Assembly: GCF_000293805.1 (NCBI RefSeq)
Contig: NZ_AMBZ01000003.1
Coordinates: 124,001-188,000, forward strand
Direction: 5' to 3'
DNA length: 64,000 bases
From: Paenibacillus alvei DSM 29
Lineage (GTDB): Bacteria > Bacillota > Bacilli > Paenibacillales > Paenibacillaceae
The number at the start of each line of letters is the position of its first letter. The stretch's first letter is position 1. The translations under genes and the position numbers were made by a program. Positions 43,861-58,800 of the stretch are shown one piece after another. The notes beneath the pieces were generated by a model that did no database searches, was not told where the DNA came from, and saw only the letters and a program-made list of their open reading frames with translations.

Positions 43861-46800
43861 TTACGAGTCGCTTGAATCCGCCCCTGAGCAGCTTTATTAC
43901 CCACTATCGTCCGCACAGAAGCGGTTATTTATGTTGCAGCAATTGGATGTAACAGGGCTAAGCTACAATATGCCGGCTGCCTTTCTAATGGAAGGAACGC
44001 TGGACAAGGTACGGTTGGAAGCCGCGTTCCATGCGCTTTTGGCTCGGCACGAAGCTTTGCGTACTTCATTTGCTATTGTAGATGGGGAACCTATTCAACG
44101 CGTGCAGCAGCAAGTTGATTTCTTTATCGTGGAAGAGGAGGCAGAGGACGGGGAAGCAGACGCGCCTATTCGGGCGTTTATCCAGCCGTTCGATCTGGGC
44201 GCGGCACCACTGCTGCGGGCCAAAGTCGTACATCTCGGGAATCAACGGCATCTGCTCTTATTTGACATGCATCATATCATCTCGGACGGCATTTCTGTGC
44301 AAATCTTGACGAAAGAGCTGGCTGCGGCCTATGCCGGTGAAACGATGGAGCCGCTAAAACTGCAATATAAAGACTATGCTGTATGGCAGCAAGCCTATAG
44401 TCATACGGAGGATTACGCCAAGGAGGAAGCCTATTGGCTGGCTCAGTTTGCGGAGGAGGTGCCGGCGCTCCGGCTGCCGACCGACAATCCGCGGCCTGCT
44501 GTGCGCAGCTTTATAGGCGGCCGGGTAGACGCTGAACTGGGCGGCGAGCTTGTAACGGCTGTGCGCGAGCTGGCTCGCAAGAGCAACACCACTGTGTACA
44601 TGGTACTGCTAGCCGCATACAGCGCATTTCTGTCGCGTATAGCCGGACAAGAAGAGATCGTTGTCGGCACGCCGGTGGCGGGACGCCAGCTTGCAGGTTT
44701 GTCAGGCATGTTAGGGATGTTTGTAAACACTTTGGCGCTCCGCATGTACCCGGAAGGAGAAAAAACGTTTGCCGCCTATCTCCGTGAAGTGGAGCAGACG
44801 GCGCTATCTGCGTTTGAGCATGAGAAATATCCGTTTGAGGAACTGGTTCAGCGAATGGTTCAGGAGCGCGATTTAAGCCGCAATCCACTATTCGACGCAA
44901 TGCTCGTTCTGCAGCATGGGGAAAATGAAGAGCTGAAACTGGAAAATGTCAATCTGACTCCGTATCCGTTGGATTACACGGCAGCCAAGTTCGACTTGAC
45001 GCTCACTGTAACCGAGCGAGAGGACAGCTTCTTATTGAGTTGGGAATACGATTCTTCTTTGTTTACGCAACATACGATTGTACGCTGGAGTGACTGCTTC
45101 CAAGAGCTTCTCCTTCAGGCCGTTCATTTTCAGGACGTCAAACTTGGCGCTTACGACTTGGTTACCGCCCAAGATAAAAAACATTTGCTTGAGCGGTTCG
45201 CCGGTAGAGAAGAAACGTATGATCCTGCATTATCTGTACTAACGTTGTTCGAACAGCAGGCGGCGCTAACTCCCGACCTCCCGGCGATTATTGGGGAAGA
45301 GGGGGAGCTGAGCTACCGGCAACTAAACGAATGGGCGGAGCAACTGGGTGCCGAACTCCGCAGGCGCGGCGTAGGGACGAATATGATCGCCGCCGTCATG
45401 ACTCACCGTTCGTTAGAAATGGCGGCAGGTATAATTGGGGTCTTGAAAGCAGGAGGAGCCTACCTTCCGATTGATCCGGAATTTCCCGCGGATCGGATTC
45501 GATTTATGCTGGAGGACAGCCGCCCGCAAGCGCTGCTTACGTTCGACAAGTATAAGCCGCTCATTGCCGAGCTTCGTCAGGATGTTTCCGTTCTATATTT
45601 TGAAGACAATCCGCTGCAAGAAGAAGAAGTTCCCGTGAAAGAGCAAGGATGCTCGATCGGTCCGAAGCACTCGGCCTACGTCATCTACACCTCAGGCACT
45701 ACAGGAAGATCCAAAGGCGTTATTATCGAACACGGGAGCTTTGCGAACACCATACAGTGGAAAAAGCGCCACTATCAGTTTGGCCCGAGCGACAGGGCGT
45801 TGATGCTGAATCCTTTTATATTCGATTCGTTTGTGACTCACTTTTTTGCGCCTATCGTCTCAGGAGCAGCCGTTGTTATGCTGAGCGATCAGAACAGCAA
45901 GGATGCTGCAGCCATTCGTGAAGCTATCATCCATCATCAAATCACCCATTTGCAGAGCCCGCCGAGCTTCTACTCCGCCATGCTGGAAAACATGAGCCGC
46001 GAGGATTGGCGTTCGGTGCGCAGTGCGGTAGTAGCAGGCGAGGCCGTAGGCATGCCTTTAATTCGCCGTTTGAAAGCAATGAATCCTGAAATGCAATTGA
46101 TGAACGAATACGGCCCAACCGAAAATACGGTCGTAACGACGGCTGTGGAATTAACGGAAGAGACTGCTGTTTCCATCGGACGCCCTATTCCCAATACTCG
46201 TGTCTATATTGTCAACGCACAGGGAAGGCTGTCTCCATTCGGCGTACCGGGAGAGCTTTGTATTGCCGGTCTTGGTTTGGCAAGAGGGTATGCGAACCAG
46301 CCGGAATTGACGGCAGCGAAGTTTGTTTCCGATCCTTTCGTACCTGGAGAGCGTATGTACCGTACTGGCGATTGGGCCCGGTGGCTGCCGGATGGAACTT
46401 TGGAGTACTTGGGACGCATTGATCATCAGGTGAAAATCCGCGGGAATCGGATCGAACTCGGAGATATTGAAGCACATCTGCTAACGCTCCCTGGGATAAG
46501 CGAGGCAGTTGTGACTGTAATCAATGGATCGGAGGGAAGTGCAAGTCTGTGCGCCTATTTTGTCGCGGATCGGGACTATACGGCGAAGGAACTGAGACAA
46601 CGGCTTGGCTTTGCGTTACCTTCTTACATGATCCCGTCTTATTTTGTTCCCATGCTGCAAATGCCTCTGACGGTCAACGGAAAATTGGATCGCCGTGCCC
46701 TGCCGTATCCTGAGGGCAGCAACCTGGCCGAAAGCGGAAGTTATTTGGCACCAAGATCCGATGCGGAACAACAAATGGCCGAATTGTGGCAAGAAGTGCT

Positions 46801-49800
46801 TGACGTTCGCCCGATCGGAGTGAGGGATGATTTCTTTGAACGAGGCGGCCATTCGTTAAAAGCGACGGTACTCGTTTCCCGCATGCAAAAAGAGCTTCAG
46901 GCTGACATGACGCTCCGGGATCTGTTCCAATATTCCACTGTTGAAGCATTGACGGAGGCGCTCGCTTCCAGATCGGTCAAAGCAATCGATACGCTGGAGC
47001 CGGCGGCGCCGATGGATTATTATCCGCTGACATCGGCCCAAAAAAGGATGTACGTGCTGCAGCAGTTGGAAGGCATAGACGTCAGTTACAACATGCCGGC
47101 GGTTCTCCGGATGGAAGGCAGTCTGGACCCCACGCGATTCGAATCGGCCCTGCAACAGATCATTCTGCGTCATGACGTTCTGCGAACATCTTTTACATTC
47201 ATCGACAATCAGCCTATGCAGAAAGTGCACGAGCATGTGCAAGCGTCCGTCGTTTACCGAGCAGCGGAGGAACAGCAGCTTGACGCAAGGATAGCGGAAT
47301 TTGTACGTCCATTCGATCTGGAGCAAGCGCCTTTGCTGCGTGTCGAGGTTTTAAGTGCGGGAGAACAGCTGCATTACTTGCTGCTTGATATGCACCATAT
47401 TATCTCCGATGGCGTATCCATCAGTATTTTTGTAGAAGAATTTGCGAAACTGTACGCCAGCCATCAACTAGACCCCCTTCGATTGCAATACAAAGATTAT
47501 GCCGTATGGCAGCAGCAATACGCTCATAGTGCAGCTTATCAGAAGAATGAGGATTACTGGCTGCAGCATCTGGGTGGCGAGCTGCCTGTGCTGCATATCC
47601 CGACCGATTACTCCCGCCCGATGCTGCGCAGTTTTGCCGGAGAACGTGTTGATTTTCATCTTGACAAGGCATTGTCGGAGTCCGTGCAAAGGTTGGCGCT
47701 GAATGAAGGGGCGACCGTGTACATGGTATTGCTGGCGGCGTACAGCATGTTTTTATCGCGATTGTGCAGCCAAAACGAGATTATCATCGGCTCCCCGGTA
47801 GCCGGGCGTCCCCATGCAGATTTGTCGTCCATGATGGGGATGTTTGTAAATACATTGCCATTGCGTACGTTTCCTTCGGGACAAAAGAAATTTTTGCATT
47901 TTATACAAGAAATCAAACAAACGACGATGGATGCCTTAGAGCATGGGGATTACCCGCTGGAAGATTTGGTCGATCAAATTGTCAGAGAGCGGGATATGGG
48001 CCGCAATCCGTTATTCGATGCCGTATTTGTACTGCAAAATACCGATTCGTTACCGATTGTGCTTCCTGAATTGAGTGTAGACACGTATTCGTTTGCAGAT
48101 ACAACGGCAAAGTTTGATCTTACGCTTCAGGTTAACGAACACCCGGATGGCTATCGCTGCTCTATGGAGTTTTCTACGGCTTTATTTGCTCGCGAAACGG
48201 TAGAGCGTTGGTGCCGTTACTTCACAGTCATGCTGCATGATGTGATTACGGACCCGGATACGCTGCTTGCTGAAGCAAGAATGCTTAATCAAGAAGAACA
48301 GATTGAACAGCTTATGACTTATAGCGGATTACCTGTTTCCCCGATGCCGAATGTCTCGATCACGGATCGTTTTGCAGAGGTCGTCCGCAATTACCCGGAA
48401 CGATTGGCGGTTGTATGCGGTGAACGTCACCTTACCTATGAAGCGCTACAGCATCAGTCAGGCATTCTGGCCGGCAAGCTTCTTAGAGAAGGACTGCCGC
48501 TTCATGCGGCTGTCGGGATTTTAGCTGATCGATCCATTGAATTTATTGTAGCTGTCATGGGAGTTTTGAAGGCGGGTGGCGCCTATGTGCCGCTGGACCC
48601 TGAAGCTCCAGAGAACCGTCATCTGTATATTCTGGACGATTGCGGAGCGGAATTTTTGCTGGTTGCCGGCAATTTGGGCCCGCCGGAATCGTATGAGGGG
48701 GCAGTCATCAAACTCAACGCCGATTGGCTTTTACATGAGGATCCGGTGGCAGAAGTGCAATCGCGTACGGTCGGCGCCGATGATCCCGCTTATATCATGT
48801 ATACCTCCGGCACAACGGGAAGGCCGAAAGGCGTGCTGGTCACACACGGCAATGTGGTCAACCTGGTGACAGGCGGCGGATATGTACCGTTTCATGAAGG
48901 ACATCGCTTCGCACAGACAGGTTCGGTCAGCTTCGATGCGGCGACTTTTGAAATGTTCGGCGCTATCCTTCATGGCGGTCAACTATACCCTGTGGAGAAA
49001 GAAGTACTGCTGAACGCAAGCCGCTTGGGACAGTTTATCGCAACCAACGGCATTACGGTTATGTTTTTGACGACATCTCTTTTCCACCATTTGGCCGATG
49101 CGGATGGTGAACTTTTTACTGGAATTCAGCATTTGATCATGGGGGGAGAAGTGCTGCTGCCAAAGCATGTTCGGGCCGTTCAGCAAGCATGCCCTTCCAT
49201 CAAGATATGGAACGGATACGGGCCTACGGAGAATACGACGTTTTCAACCGTGTTCACGGTTAGCGAAACGGATGGCATGACAAGTATCCCAATCGGCCGT
49301 CCAATTGGCGGAACGACAGCCTATGTGCTGGGCGACGGCGGACAGGTGCTTCCTATTGGCGTTCCTGGGGAATTGCATCTCGGCGGCGCTGGAGTAGCCA
49401 AAGGCTACTGGAATCAGCCTGAGCTTACGCGAGAGAAATTCAAACCCGATCCTTTCAACGAAGGCAAAACGATGTATGCAACGGGGGATCTGGCCCGCTG
49501 GCTGCCAGATGGCAATCTTGAATATATGGGACGGATCGATCAGCAGGTCAAAATTCGAGGATACCGGATTGAACCGGGTGAAATTGAAGCCCGTCTGCTG
49601 CTGAATGCCGATATTCGGCAAGCGTCCGTCGTCATTCGAAAAGATAAGCCTGGACATGCAGTGCTCTGCGCTTATTATGTCAGCGATAGTGCGTTAGATC
49701 TGTCCGCATTAAGACATGAAATGAGCCTGGCGCTGCCTGCTTATATGGTACCTGAGCATTACATCCGCCTTGCGGATCTGCCGCTTACTAAAAACGGAAA

Positions 49801-52800
49801 ACTGGATCGATCGGCATTGCCTGTACCTGCCTATGAAACGGCAGCCGTTGCGCCGTACATGGCCCCTCGTACACGGACGGAGGCTCAGCTAGCCGCAATT
49901 TGGGAAGACGTGCTGCAAATTTCGCAAGTAGGAGTAAGCAGCAACTTCTTTGAATTGGGAGGCCACTCGCTAAAGGCGATGACGTTGGCATCGCGCATCC
50001 ATCAAGCGTTGCATGTACAAATCTCGATTCGTGACATATTCCGCTTTGCAACTATTGAAGCGTTGGCTACGCTTGTCGAACGGCAATCGAAGGATCTGTT
50101 TAAGGGATTGCAGCCGGCCGAGCCATGCGATTATTATCCGCTGTCATCCGCACAAAGAAGGCTGTTCGTGCTGCAGCAGCTTGAAGGCGCGGAACTAAGC
50201 TATAACATGCCTGCGGCTCTGTTATTCCATGGACGCGTGGACTTTACCCGATTGGAACAGGCTTTCAGAGAGCTGCTCGCTCGCCACGAGGTGCTGCGAA
50301 CTGGGTTTGAAAGGGTAGACGGCGAGCCTGTTCAACGAATTAACGCTGAGGTCGCGTTCGATTTGCCTTATCGGGAAGCCGGGGATAGGAGAGCGGAAGA
50401 CCTCATTAGGGAGTTTATTCGTCCTTTCGATCTGAGCCAGGCACCGCTGTTGCGCGTTCAGTTGACCAAGCTGACCGATACGCAGCATTTGCTCCTGTTT
50501 GACATGCATCATATTATTTCCGACGGAACTTCCATGAGCATCTTGATAGAAGAGGTGACACGGCTGTATGCCGGCGATCGTCTCGAGCCCGTATCGCTTC
50601 ATTATAAGGATTATGCCGTCTGGCTGGCGGCAAACCGTCATTCGAATACGTATGTTCAACAAAAAGAGTACTGGCTGCAGCAGCTTGGCGGCGAGCTTCC
50701 GGTTCTACAGCTGCCATCCGATTTCGCCCGTCCGTCGATCCAAAGCTTTGCGGGCAGCCGACTGGATTTCACGATCGATGCGGAATTGACTGCCAGCATC
50801 AAGCAGCTTGCGCAAGACACGGGGACCACGTTATTCATGGTGCTGCTCGCCGCTTACAGTATGTTCTTGGGCAAACTGGCAGGTCAGGACGAAATTATTG
50901 TGGGAACGCCGATTGCTGGCCGGCCGCATGCCGACCTGTCCGGCATGCTCGGCATGTTCGTCAACACCTTAGCCATTCGCTCGATGCCTTCTGCTGACAA
51001 AACATTCCGAAGCTATTTGGAAGAAATGAAACAACTGGCTTTAACGGCGTTTGAGCATGCGGAGTACCCGTTTGAAGAACTGGTGGAGCACGTCGTACGG
51101 CATCGGGATGTGAGCCGCAATCCGATTTTCGATGCGATGTTCGTACTGCAAAATATGAACCGGTCCGAACTGCAGATGGCCGATGTCGAGATCACACCGT
51201 ACGAGTTGGAAAACCCGACATCGAAATTCGACTTGTCGCTATTTATCCACGAGGCGGGAGAGGAACTGCATGGCAGTCTGGAGTACGCGACAGCACTCTT
51301 CGAGGCGGATACGATCTCACGGTGGAAAGATCATTTCATCACGCTGCTGCGGCACACGGCCGCTGACCCGGATGTCACCCTTGGCAAAGCAAGCTTGCTG
51401 AACGAACAGGACCGGATGACGCTCCAAGGCTGGATGGACGGACCTGTACAGAAAATGCCGGATGCCTCGGTGCATCAGTTGTTCCGCAAGCAGGCGAAGG
51501 CAACACCGGAAGCTGTTGCGGTCGTATGTGCCGATACAAGGCTTACGTACGAAGAACTGGATCGGTTGTCGGATCGCCTGGCTGGTGCCTTGCGCCTGGA
51601 ACAGATCGGCAGCGGCCGTATTGTCGGGCTGATGGCGGGACGTTCCGCCCACATGATGATTGGTTTGCTGGGCATTTTGAAAGCAGGCGCGGCTTTCCTT
51701 CCGGTCGACCCTTCCTATCCGGCGGAACGCATAGCGTACATGCTGGACGATTCGAAAGTGGCATGCCTGCTGTCGGATGCCCCTTCCGCTTCAACGAGAG
51801 AAGGTCTTGGATACAGCGGTAAGACGCTCATCATCGAAGAGCTTCTTGCGGCAAGCGAGCAAAGTGCGTGGAGCCGTGATAGCTCTAATAGCTCTAATAA
51901 CTCTAATAGCCCGGATAGCTCCTACGAGCCGGATAATGAAAGCAGCCGATTGCTCTACGTTATCTATACGTCAGGTACGACCGGGAAGCCGAAGGGCGTC
52001 ATGTTGGAGCATGGCAACCTCGTGAACTTGATCATGCACCAATACGAGTGTACGTCCATTCCATTTGACAAGCAGGTGCTGCAGTATGCGTCGTACAGCT
52101 TTGATGTGAGCTATCAAGAAATCTTTTCTACCTTGCTGGCGGGCGGAACCCTGCATGTCGTCGAGGAGGACATGCGTCAAAATCCGACTGCGTTATTCCG
52201 TTATGTAGAGGAACGAGGCATTCCAACCTTGCTGCTGCCGTCGTCGTTCGTCAAATTCGTTTGGAACGATCCGGCCTACGAAGCGAGTTGGTCAACGTGC
52301 GTGCAGCATCTGATTACGGCCGGAGAGGCGCTGATTGTCGGTCCGGAGCTGCAGCGCTACTTGCAGGAGCAGGGCGTTACGCTTCACAATCATTACGGCC
52401 CTTCGGAGACACATGTAGCGACCACGTACACGATCAGGCCGCAAGAGCCGATGACGGCGCTGCCGCCGATCGGCAAGCCAATCAGCAATTCGTCTGTGTA
52501 CATTTTGGACGCGTTTGGACAGTTGCAGCCGATCGGCGTAGCGGGAGAACTGTATATTGGCGGCGCTTGTGTCGGCAGAGGGTACTTGCATCAGCCGGGC
52601 TGGACGCAGGAGAAGTTCCTGGCCAACCCATGGCTGGAAGGAAAGCGGATGTATCGAACCGGGGATCAAGCCCGCTGGTTGGCCGACGGCAACTTGGAGT
52701 ATTTGGGCCGTATCGACCACCAGGTGAAGATCCGCGGCTACCGGATTGAACCGGGCGAGATCGAAACTAGACTGTTAGCGTTGGAAGGAATTCGAGAGGC

Positions 52801-55800
52801 GGCTGTAGTCGCGCTGCCAGATGAGCGAGGCGGGCATGAGCTGTGCGCGTATGTGGCAGGCGAACGCGAATTTACATTCGCCGAACTGCGCGAAGCTTTG
52901 CGATTGAACTTGCCGGACTATATGATTCCGGCGTATGTCGTGCAGTTGGAAGAACTGCCGCTGACGAATAACGGCAAAATCGACCGCAAAGCGCTGCCAG
53001 CGCCAGAAGAGTCGCTGCGAACGGGAACGGAGTATGCAGCGCCGCGCACGGCGACGGAAGCGAAGCTGGCGCAGCTATGGCAAGAGGTGCTGGGACTGGA
53101 GCGCGTCGGCATCCGCGATAACTTCTTTGACATCGGGGGCCATTCGCTCCGGGCGATGACGCTCGTATCGCGCATTCATCAGACGCTGGAGTCGGAGGTG
53201 CCACTGCGGCAATTATTCCTCTCACCAACGATAGAAGGCTTGGCGGCTGCCCTGGAGGCGACGAAGGGCGGCACCTTTGAAGCGCTTGTGCCCGCTCCGA
53301 TGCAGGCAGCGTATCCGCTATCGTCCGCGCAAAAACGGCTGTATGTGCTGCAGCAGCTGGAGGGCGCCGAACTGAGCTACAACATGCCTGCGGCGCTGCG
53401 CCTGACGGGAACGCTGGATCGCCAGCGGCTGGAAGCCGCCTTACAGGGGCTCATCGCCCGTCATGAATCGCTGCGCACAGCGTTTGCGGCGAAAGACGGG
53501 GAGCCGATGCAGCGCATCATAGAGGCTCCCGGCTTCACCGTCGCGTACGAGGAGGCTAGAGGAGCCGATGTGCAGGCGTCCATTCGCAGCTTCCTCCGTC
53601 CGTTTGACCTTGGCGTTGCGCCGCTGCTGCGTACGACGGTGGTGCGGCTGGACGAAACGGATCACGTGCTGCTGTTCGATATGCACCATATCATTTCTGA
53701 CGGCACCTCGATGAACATTTTGGTGCAGGAATTAACGAAGCTGTATGCCGGAGAAGAACTGGCACCGCTGCGTTTGCAGTATAAAGATTATGCGCTCTGG
53801 CAGCAAGGTTACCGGCAAAGTGCAGCCTACCGGAAGATGGAAAGCTACTGGCTGAGCCAGTTTGCAGGCGAGCTGCCGGTGCTGAGCCTGCCGACGGATG
53901 CTCCGCGACCGGCGGTGCGCAGCTTCGAGGGGGATCGGGTGGACTTCGAGCTGGACAGTGTGCTGGCCGAAGCGGTCAGAGAGATGGCGCGGGAAAACGG
54001 CGCGACCGTGTACATGGTGCTGCTGGCCGCGTACAGCGCCCTGCTGGGGCGGTTAAGCGGTCAAGAAGAACTGATCGTCGGTACATCGATCGCCGGGCGT
54101 TCCCATGCGGACCTGCAAGGGATGCTGGGGATGTTTGTGAACACGCTGGCGCTGCGGATGAACCCGTCCGGAGAAAAGCCGTTCTCTGCTTACTTGCAGG
54201 AAGTGAAGCAGACGGCGCTCGGGGCCTTGGAGCATGGGGACTACCCGTTCGAGGAACTGGTGGAGCAGGTGGTGAAGCAGCGGGATATGAGCCGCAATCC
54301 GTTGTTCGATGCCATGCTGGTGCTGCAAAACACCGAGCAGGCTGATTTAGAGCTGGCGGGCCTGCAATGGACGCCGTATCCGATGGAGAGCGGAGCAGCG
54401 AAATTCGACTTGACGCTGTCGGTCAGCGAGCACGAGCAGGGGATGCGATGCACATTGGAATATGCGTCAAAACTGTTCGAACGGACGACGATCGAGCGCT
54501 GGGCGGGTCACTTCACCGAGCTGCTGCGCCAAGCGGTTCGTCATCCGCAGGCGATGCTGGGAAGCATCGAGGTACTGACGGCCGACGAGCGGGAAGAGTT
54601 GCTGGTGACATTCAACGATACGGCGGTTGAGCTGCCGGCGGAAGCATCGGTGCATGCGCTGTTCGAACGGCAGGCTGCACGGACCCCGGATGCGGTAGCT
54701 GTGGTATTTGAAGATAGGCTGCTGACGTACCGAGAGTTGAACGAGCGGGCTAACCGCTTGGCGAGAAGATTGCAGGCGCGAGGGGTGCAGCGTGAGCAAT
54801 TGGTAGGCATCATGGCCGAACGCTCGCTGGAGATGATCGTAGGCATACTGGCGATACTAAAAGCCGGCGGAGCATATGTGCCGATCGATCCCGAGTATCC
54901 TCAGGAACGCATCTCCTATATGTTAGAGGATTCCGGGGCGCAGGTGCTGCTGATTCAGAAGCAATTGAAGGAGAAGGCTTCTTTTGCGGGGATCAAGGTG
55001 GAACTGGAAGAGGAGCCGTTGTCCGGCACAGAAGAATACCTTGAAAGCAGTGCGAACTTGGCAGTGGCGGCATTGGCTGATGATCTGGCGTACATCATCT
55101 ACACGTCGGGCTCAACAGGAACGCCTAAAGGGGTATGCGTGACGCATCGCGGGGTTGTCAGACTTGTTTCGTCATCAAATTATGTGGACATTAGCGAACA
55201 AGACGTATTTTTGCAGGGATCAACGATTTCCTTTGATGCTGCGACGTTTGAGATATGGGGCAGTTTGCTGAATGGTGCGGCGCTGGCGATTTTGCCGCCC
55301 GGAAAATTGTCGCTAACGGACTGGGTGCAGGCGATTCAGCAGCATCACGTCAGTATTTTGTGGCTAACGGCTGGCTTGTTCCATGTGATGGTGGAGGAGC
55401 AGTTAGAAGGTTTGTACGGGGTGAAGCAACTGCTGGTTGGCGGTGACGTTGTTTCAAGGCCGCATGCGAAAAAAGTGTTGGAGCGATTCAGCGAAATACG
55501 GCTGATCAACGGTTACGGTCCGACGGAAAACACGACGTTTACGTGCTGCCATGAAATCCGAATGTCGGATGTGGAGCGCGCGTCGATTCCGATTGGCCGT
55601 CCGATCAGCAACACGCAAGTATACGTGCTGGGCAGAGCCCAAGAGATATTGCCTATTGGCGTGATTGGAGAGTTGTATACCGGCGGCAGCGGACTAGCGC
55701 GCGAATACTTGAACAATCCGGAGTTAACAGCGGCGAAGTTTGTGGAGCATCCGTTTGCGGCGGGCGAGCGGTTGTACCGAACAGGCGATTTGGCCCGCTG

Positions 55801-58800
55801 GCTGCCGGATGGAACAATAGAGTATGCAGGTCGCATGGACGATCAGGTGAAAATCCGCGGTTACCGGATTGAGCTTGGAGAAATCGAAGCACAGCTTCTT
55901 CGTGTAACGGACGTTCAGGAAGCGGTGATCATCGCCCGCGAGGACGAAACCGGCCGGAAAACGCTGTGTGCCTACATCAAAGCGACACGTGATCTAGAGG
56001 CCGATGAACTCCGAAACCCTCTGGCGCAAAAACTGCCAGGGTACATGATCCCGTCGTACTTCGTGCAGCTTGCGCAGATGCCGCTGACGCCTAACGGCAA
56101 AGTGGACCGCAAAGCACTGCCGGCGCCGGAAGCAGGCATGAGTGCGGGGACGGAATACGTCGCCCCGCGCACGGGCGAGGAAAAAGCGCTCGTGTCCGTT
56201 TGGCAGTCGGTGCTGGGCGTAGAGAAGATTGGCATCCTAGATCATTTCTTTGAGCTTGGCGGTGATTCAATCAAAGCGATTCAAGTCGCTTCACGGCTGC
56301 TGCAAGCCGGGTATAAGGTCGAGATGAAAGATCTGTTCCGCTATCCGGTCGTCGCCGAGCTTAGCTCCCAGATGACGGCGGTCACTCGCCGCGCGGAACA
56401 AGAAGAGGTGTATGGCCCCGTGCCACTTACGCCGATCCAGCGCTGGTTCGTGCAGCATGACCCCGTGGATCTGCATCATTTCAACCACGCGGTCATGCTG
56501 CACCGGGAAGACCGGTTCGACATTGGAGCGCTGCGCCTGACGATGCAGCGCATTGCCAAGCATCACGACGCGCTGCGGATAATTGTAACGCAGACGGAAG
56601 ACGGCTATGCCGCTTGGAACCGTAGTGTGGAAGACGGGGAAAGCTATCGTCTGGACGTATTTGACTTCCGTGGCGAAGAAACATGGAGCCAGCGGGTTGA
56701 GACGGAGGCCGGCAAGCTGCAGGCCAGCTTCTCGCTGGCCGCCGGTCCGCTCCTGAAACTGGGCTTGTTCCAGTGCCCGGACGGGGATCATTTGCTGATC
56801 GCGATTCATCATTGGGTCGTCGACGGAGTCTCATGGCGCATCCTTTTTGAGGATATCGCGTCAGCTTACGAACAAGCGGCGCAAGGACAGGACATTCGGC
56901 TGCCGCTGAAAACGGACTCGTTTCAAACATGGTCGCAGCAGCTTGGCGCCTATGCGGCAAGTCCGGCGTTGGAGATGCAGCGTGCTTACTGGCAGTCGGT
57001 TGTAGAGAAGGATCTAGTGCCTCTGCCTAAAGATGATGAGCAAGGCGCGTCCACGCTGGCCGCCAGCCGGTCGCTGACGGTGGAGTGGTCGCAGGCACAG
57101 ACGCAGCAATTGTTGAAAGAAGCACACCGGGCCTACGGGACGGAGGTCAACGATCTGTTGCTGACTGCACTGGCCATGGCGGTTCAAGCGTGGAGCGGAC
57201 TCGAACGCGTGGCGGTCTTGCTGGAAGGACACGGCAGAGAACCGATTGCGGCGGATGTGGATGTTAGCCGGACGGTCGGCTGGTTTACGAGCGCGTATCC
57301 GGTGGTGCTGGAGATCGAGCCGGAAATGAGCCTGCCGCAGCGGATTAAGCGCGTGAAGGAAACGCTGCGGGCGATTCCGCATAAAGGGATCGGCTACGGT
57401 CTTCTGCGCTACATGTCCGTGCCGAATGAGACGGAGTGGGCGTGCGATCCTGACATTTCGTTCAACTATTTAGGACAGTTCGATCAGGATTTGGAGCACA
57501 GCGCGCTGCGAATCTCGCCGCTTTCTACGGGCGAGGCGATAAGCGGCAGAAGACAGCGTGCAGCGGCGCTGGAATGCAACGGCATGATCGCGGAAGGAGC
57601 GCTTCGCCTGCACATCAGCTACAGCGCGGAGCAGTACCGCCAAGCGACGATGGAGCGCTTCGCGCACGAGTTACAGATCAGCTTACAAGAGCTGCTGACC
57701 CATTGTGTCGCGCAGGAGAGGACAGAACTGACACCAAGCGATCTGCTGCAGCCTGGCATTACGCAAGAAGAACTGGATGCGCTTATGCAGCGCAGCGAAG
57801 AGTTAGGCGAGATTGAAGATGTGTACGCGCTGACGCCGATGCAGCAAGGGATGCTGTTCCACAGCCGTCTGGATCCGCAGGCAGGAGCTTACGTGAACCA
57901 GATCCATCTGACCCTGCAAGGCGAGCTGCAGCCGGCAGCGTTTGAACAAAGCTGGCAAACCGTCGTGCAGCGGCATGCGGTGCTGCGAACGAGCATCGAC
58001 AATCAGTGGCGAAGCGAACCGCTGCAAGTCGTGTACCGGAAGCGGCCGTTTATAATCACCTATCGCGATCTGACGATGCACGACGCGGGCGAGCAGGCAG
58101 CCTGCATAGCACAGTGGAAGTCGGAGGATCGGAAGCAAGGCTTTGCGGTAGCGTCGGAGAGCCTAATGCGTGTGGCGGTGCTCCGCACAGGAGAGCAAAC
58201 CCACGAGGTGATATGGAGCTTCCATCACCTGTTGATGGACGGCTGGTGCTTGCCGCTGGTGATGGAAGAAGTATTGGGAATCTACAACGCCTTGCGCGCC
58301 GGAGAAGAGCCGCCGTTACGCAGCGTCCGCGCGTACCGCGACTATATCCGCTGGCTGTCCGAACAGGACGCGAATTCGGCACGAAGCTACTGGAAGGAGC
58401 AGTTGGAGGGCAGCGAAGCGCTATCTGCGCTGCCGAAGCGGCAGCGTCAGGCGCAAGGCTATGAAGCGAAACGCGTGAGCTGGAGCGTCCCTCAGGAGCA
58501 GAGCAAAGCCATCGCACTGGCGGCCACTGCGCACGGCATAACGGTAAGCACGCTGCTGCAAACGGCATGGGGACTGGTGCTGCACGCCTACAGCGGCAGC
58601 AGGGATGCGGTATTTGGCGGCGTCGTTTCGGGCAGACCGGCAGACCTGCCTGGCGTGGAAGGGATGATCGGACTGTTCATCAATACGCTGCCTGTCCGGG
58701 TAACGTGCGAGGGCCGGGAAACGGTTGCGAACCTGCTGCGCCGCATGCAGGCGCAGGCGCTGGCTGCGCAAGGTTACGCCTACTATCCGCTGCACGAGAT

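Larger units (their letters stand above)
50110..53270 (+). other. NRPS module 4 (C-A-T), predicted proline
   Basis: C domain with [10 protein letters not shown] domain with [12 protein letters not shown] Ser at residue 4156 (IGGHSLRA). The pocket from [24 protein letters not shown] and [11 protein letters not shown] is D-V-Q-L-I-A-H-V-A, a proline code. A Ser/Asn-rich insert lies just before the A3 motif (three tandem 9-bp units at 51880..51906). Confidence 0.87.
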
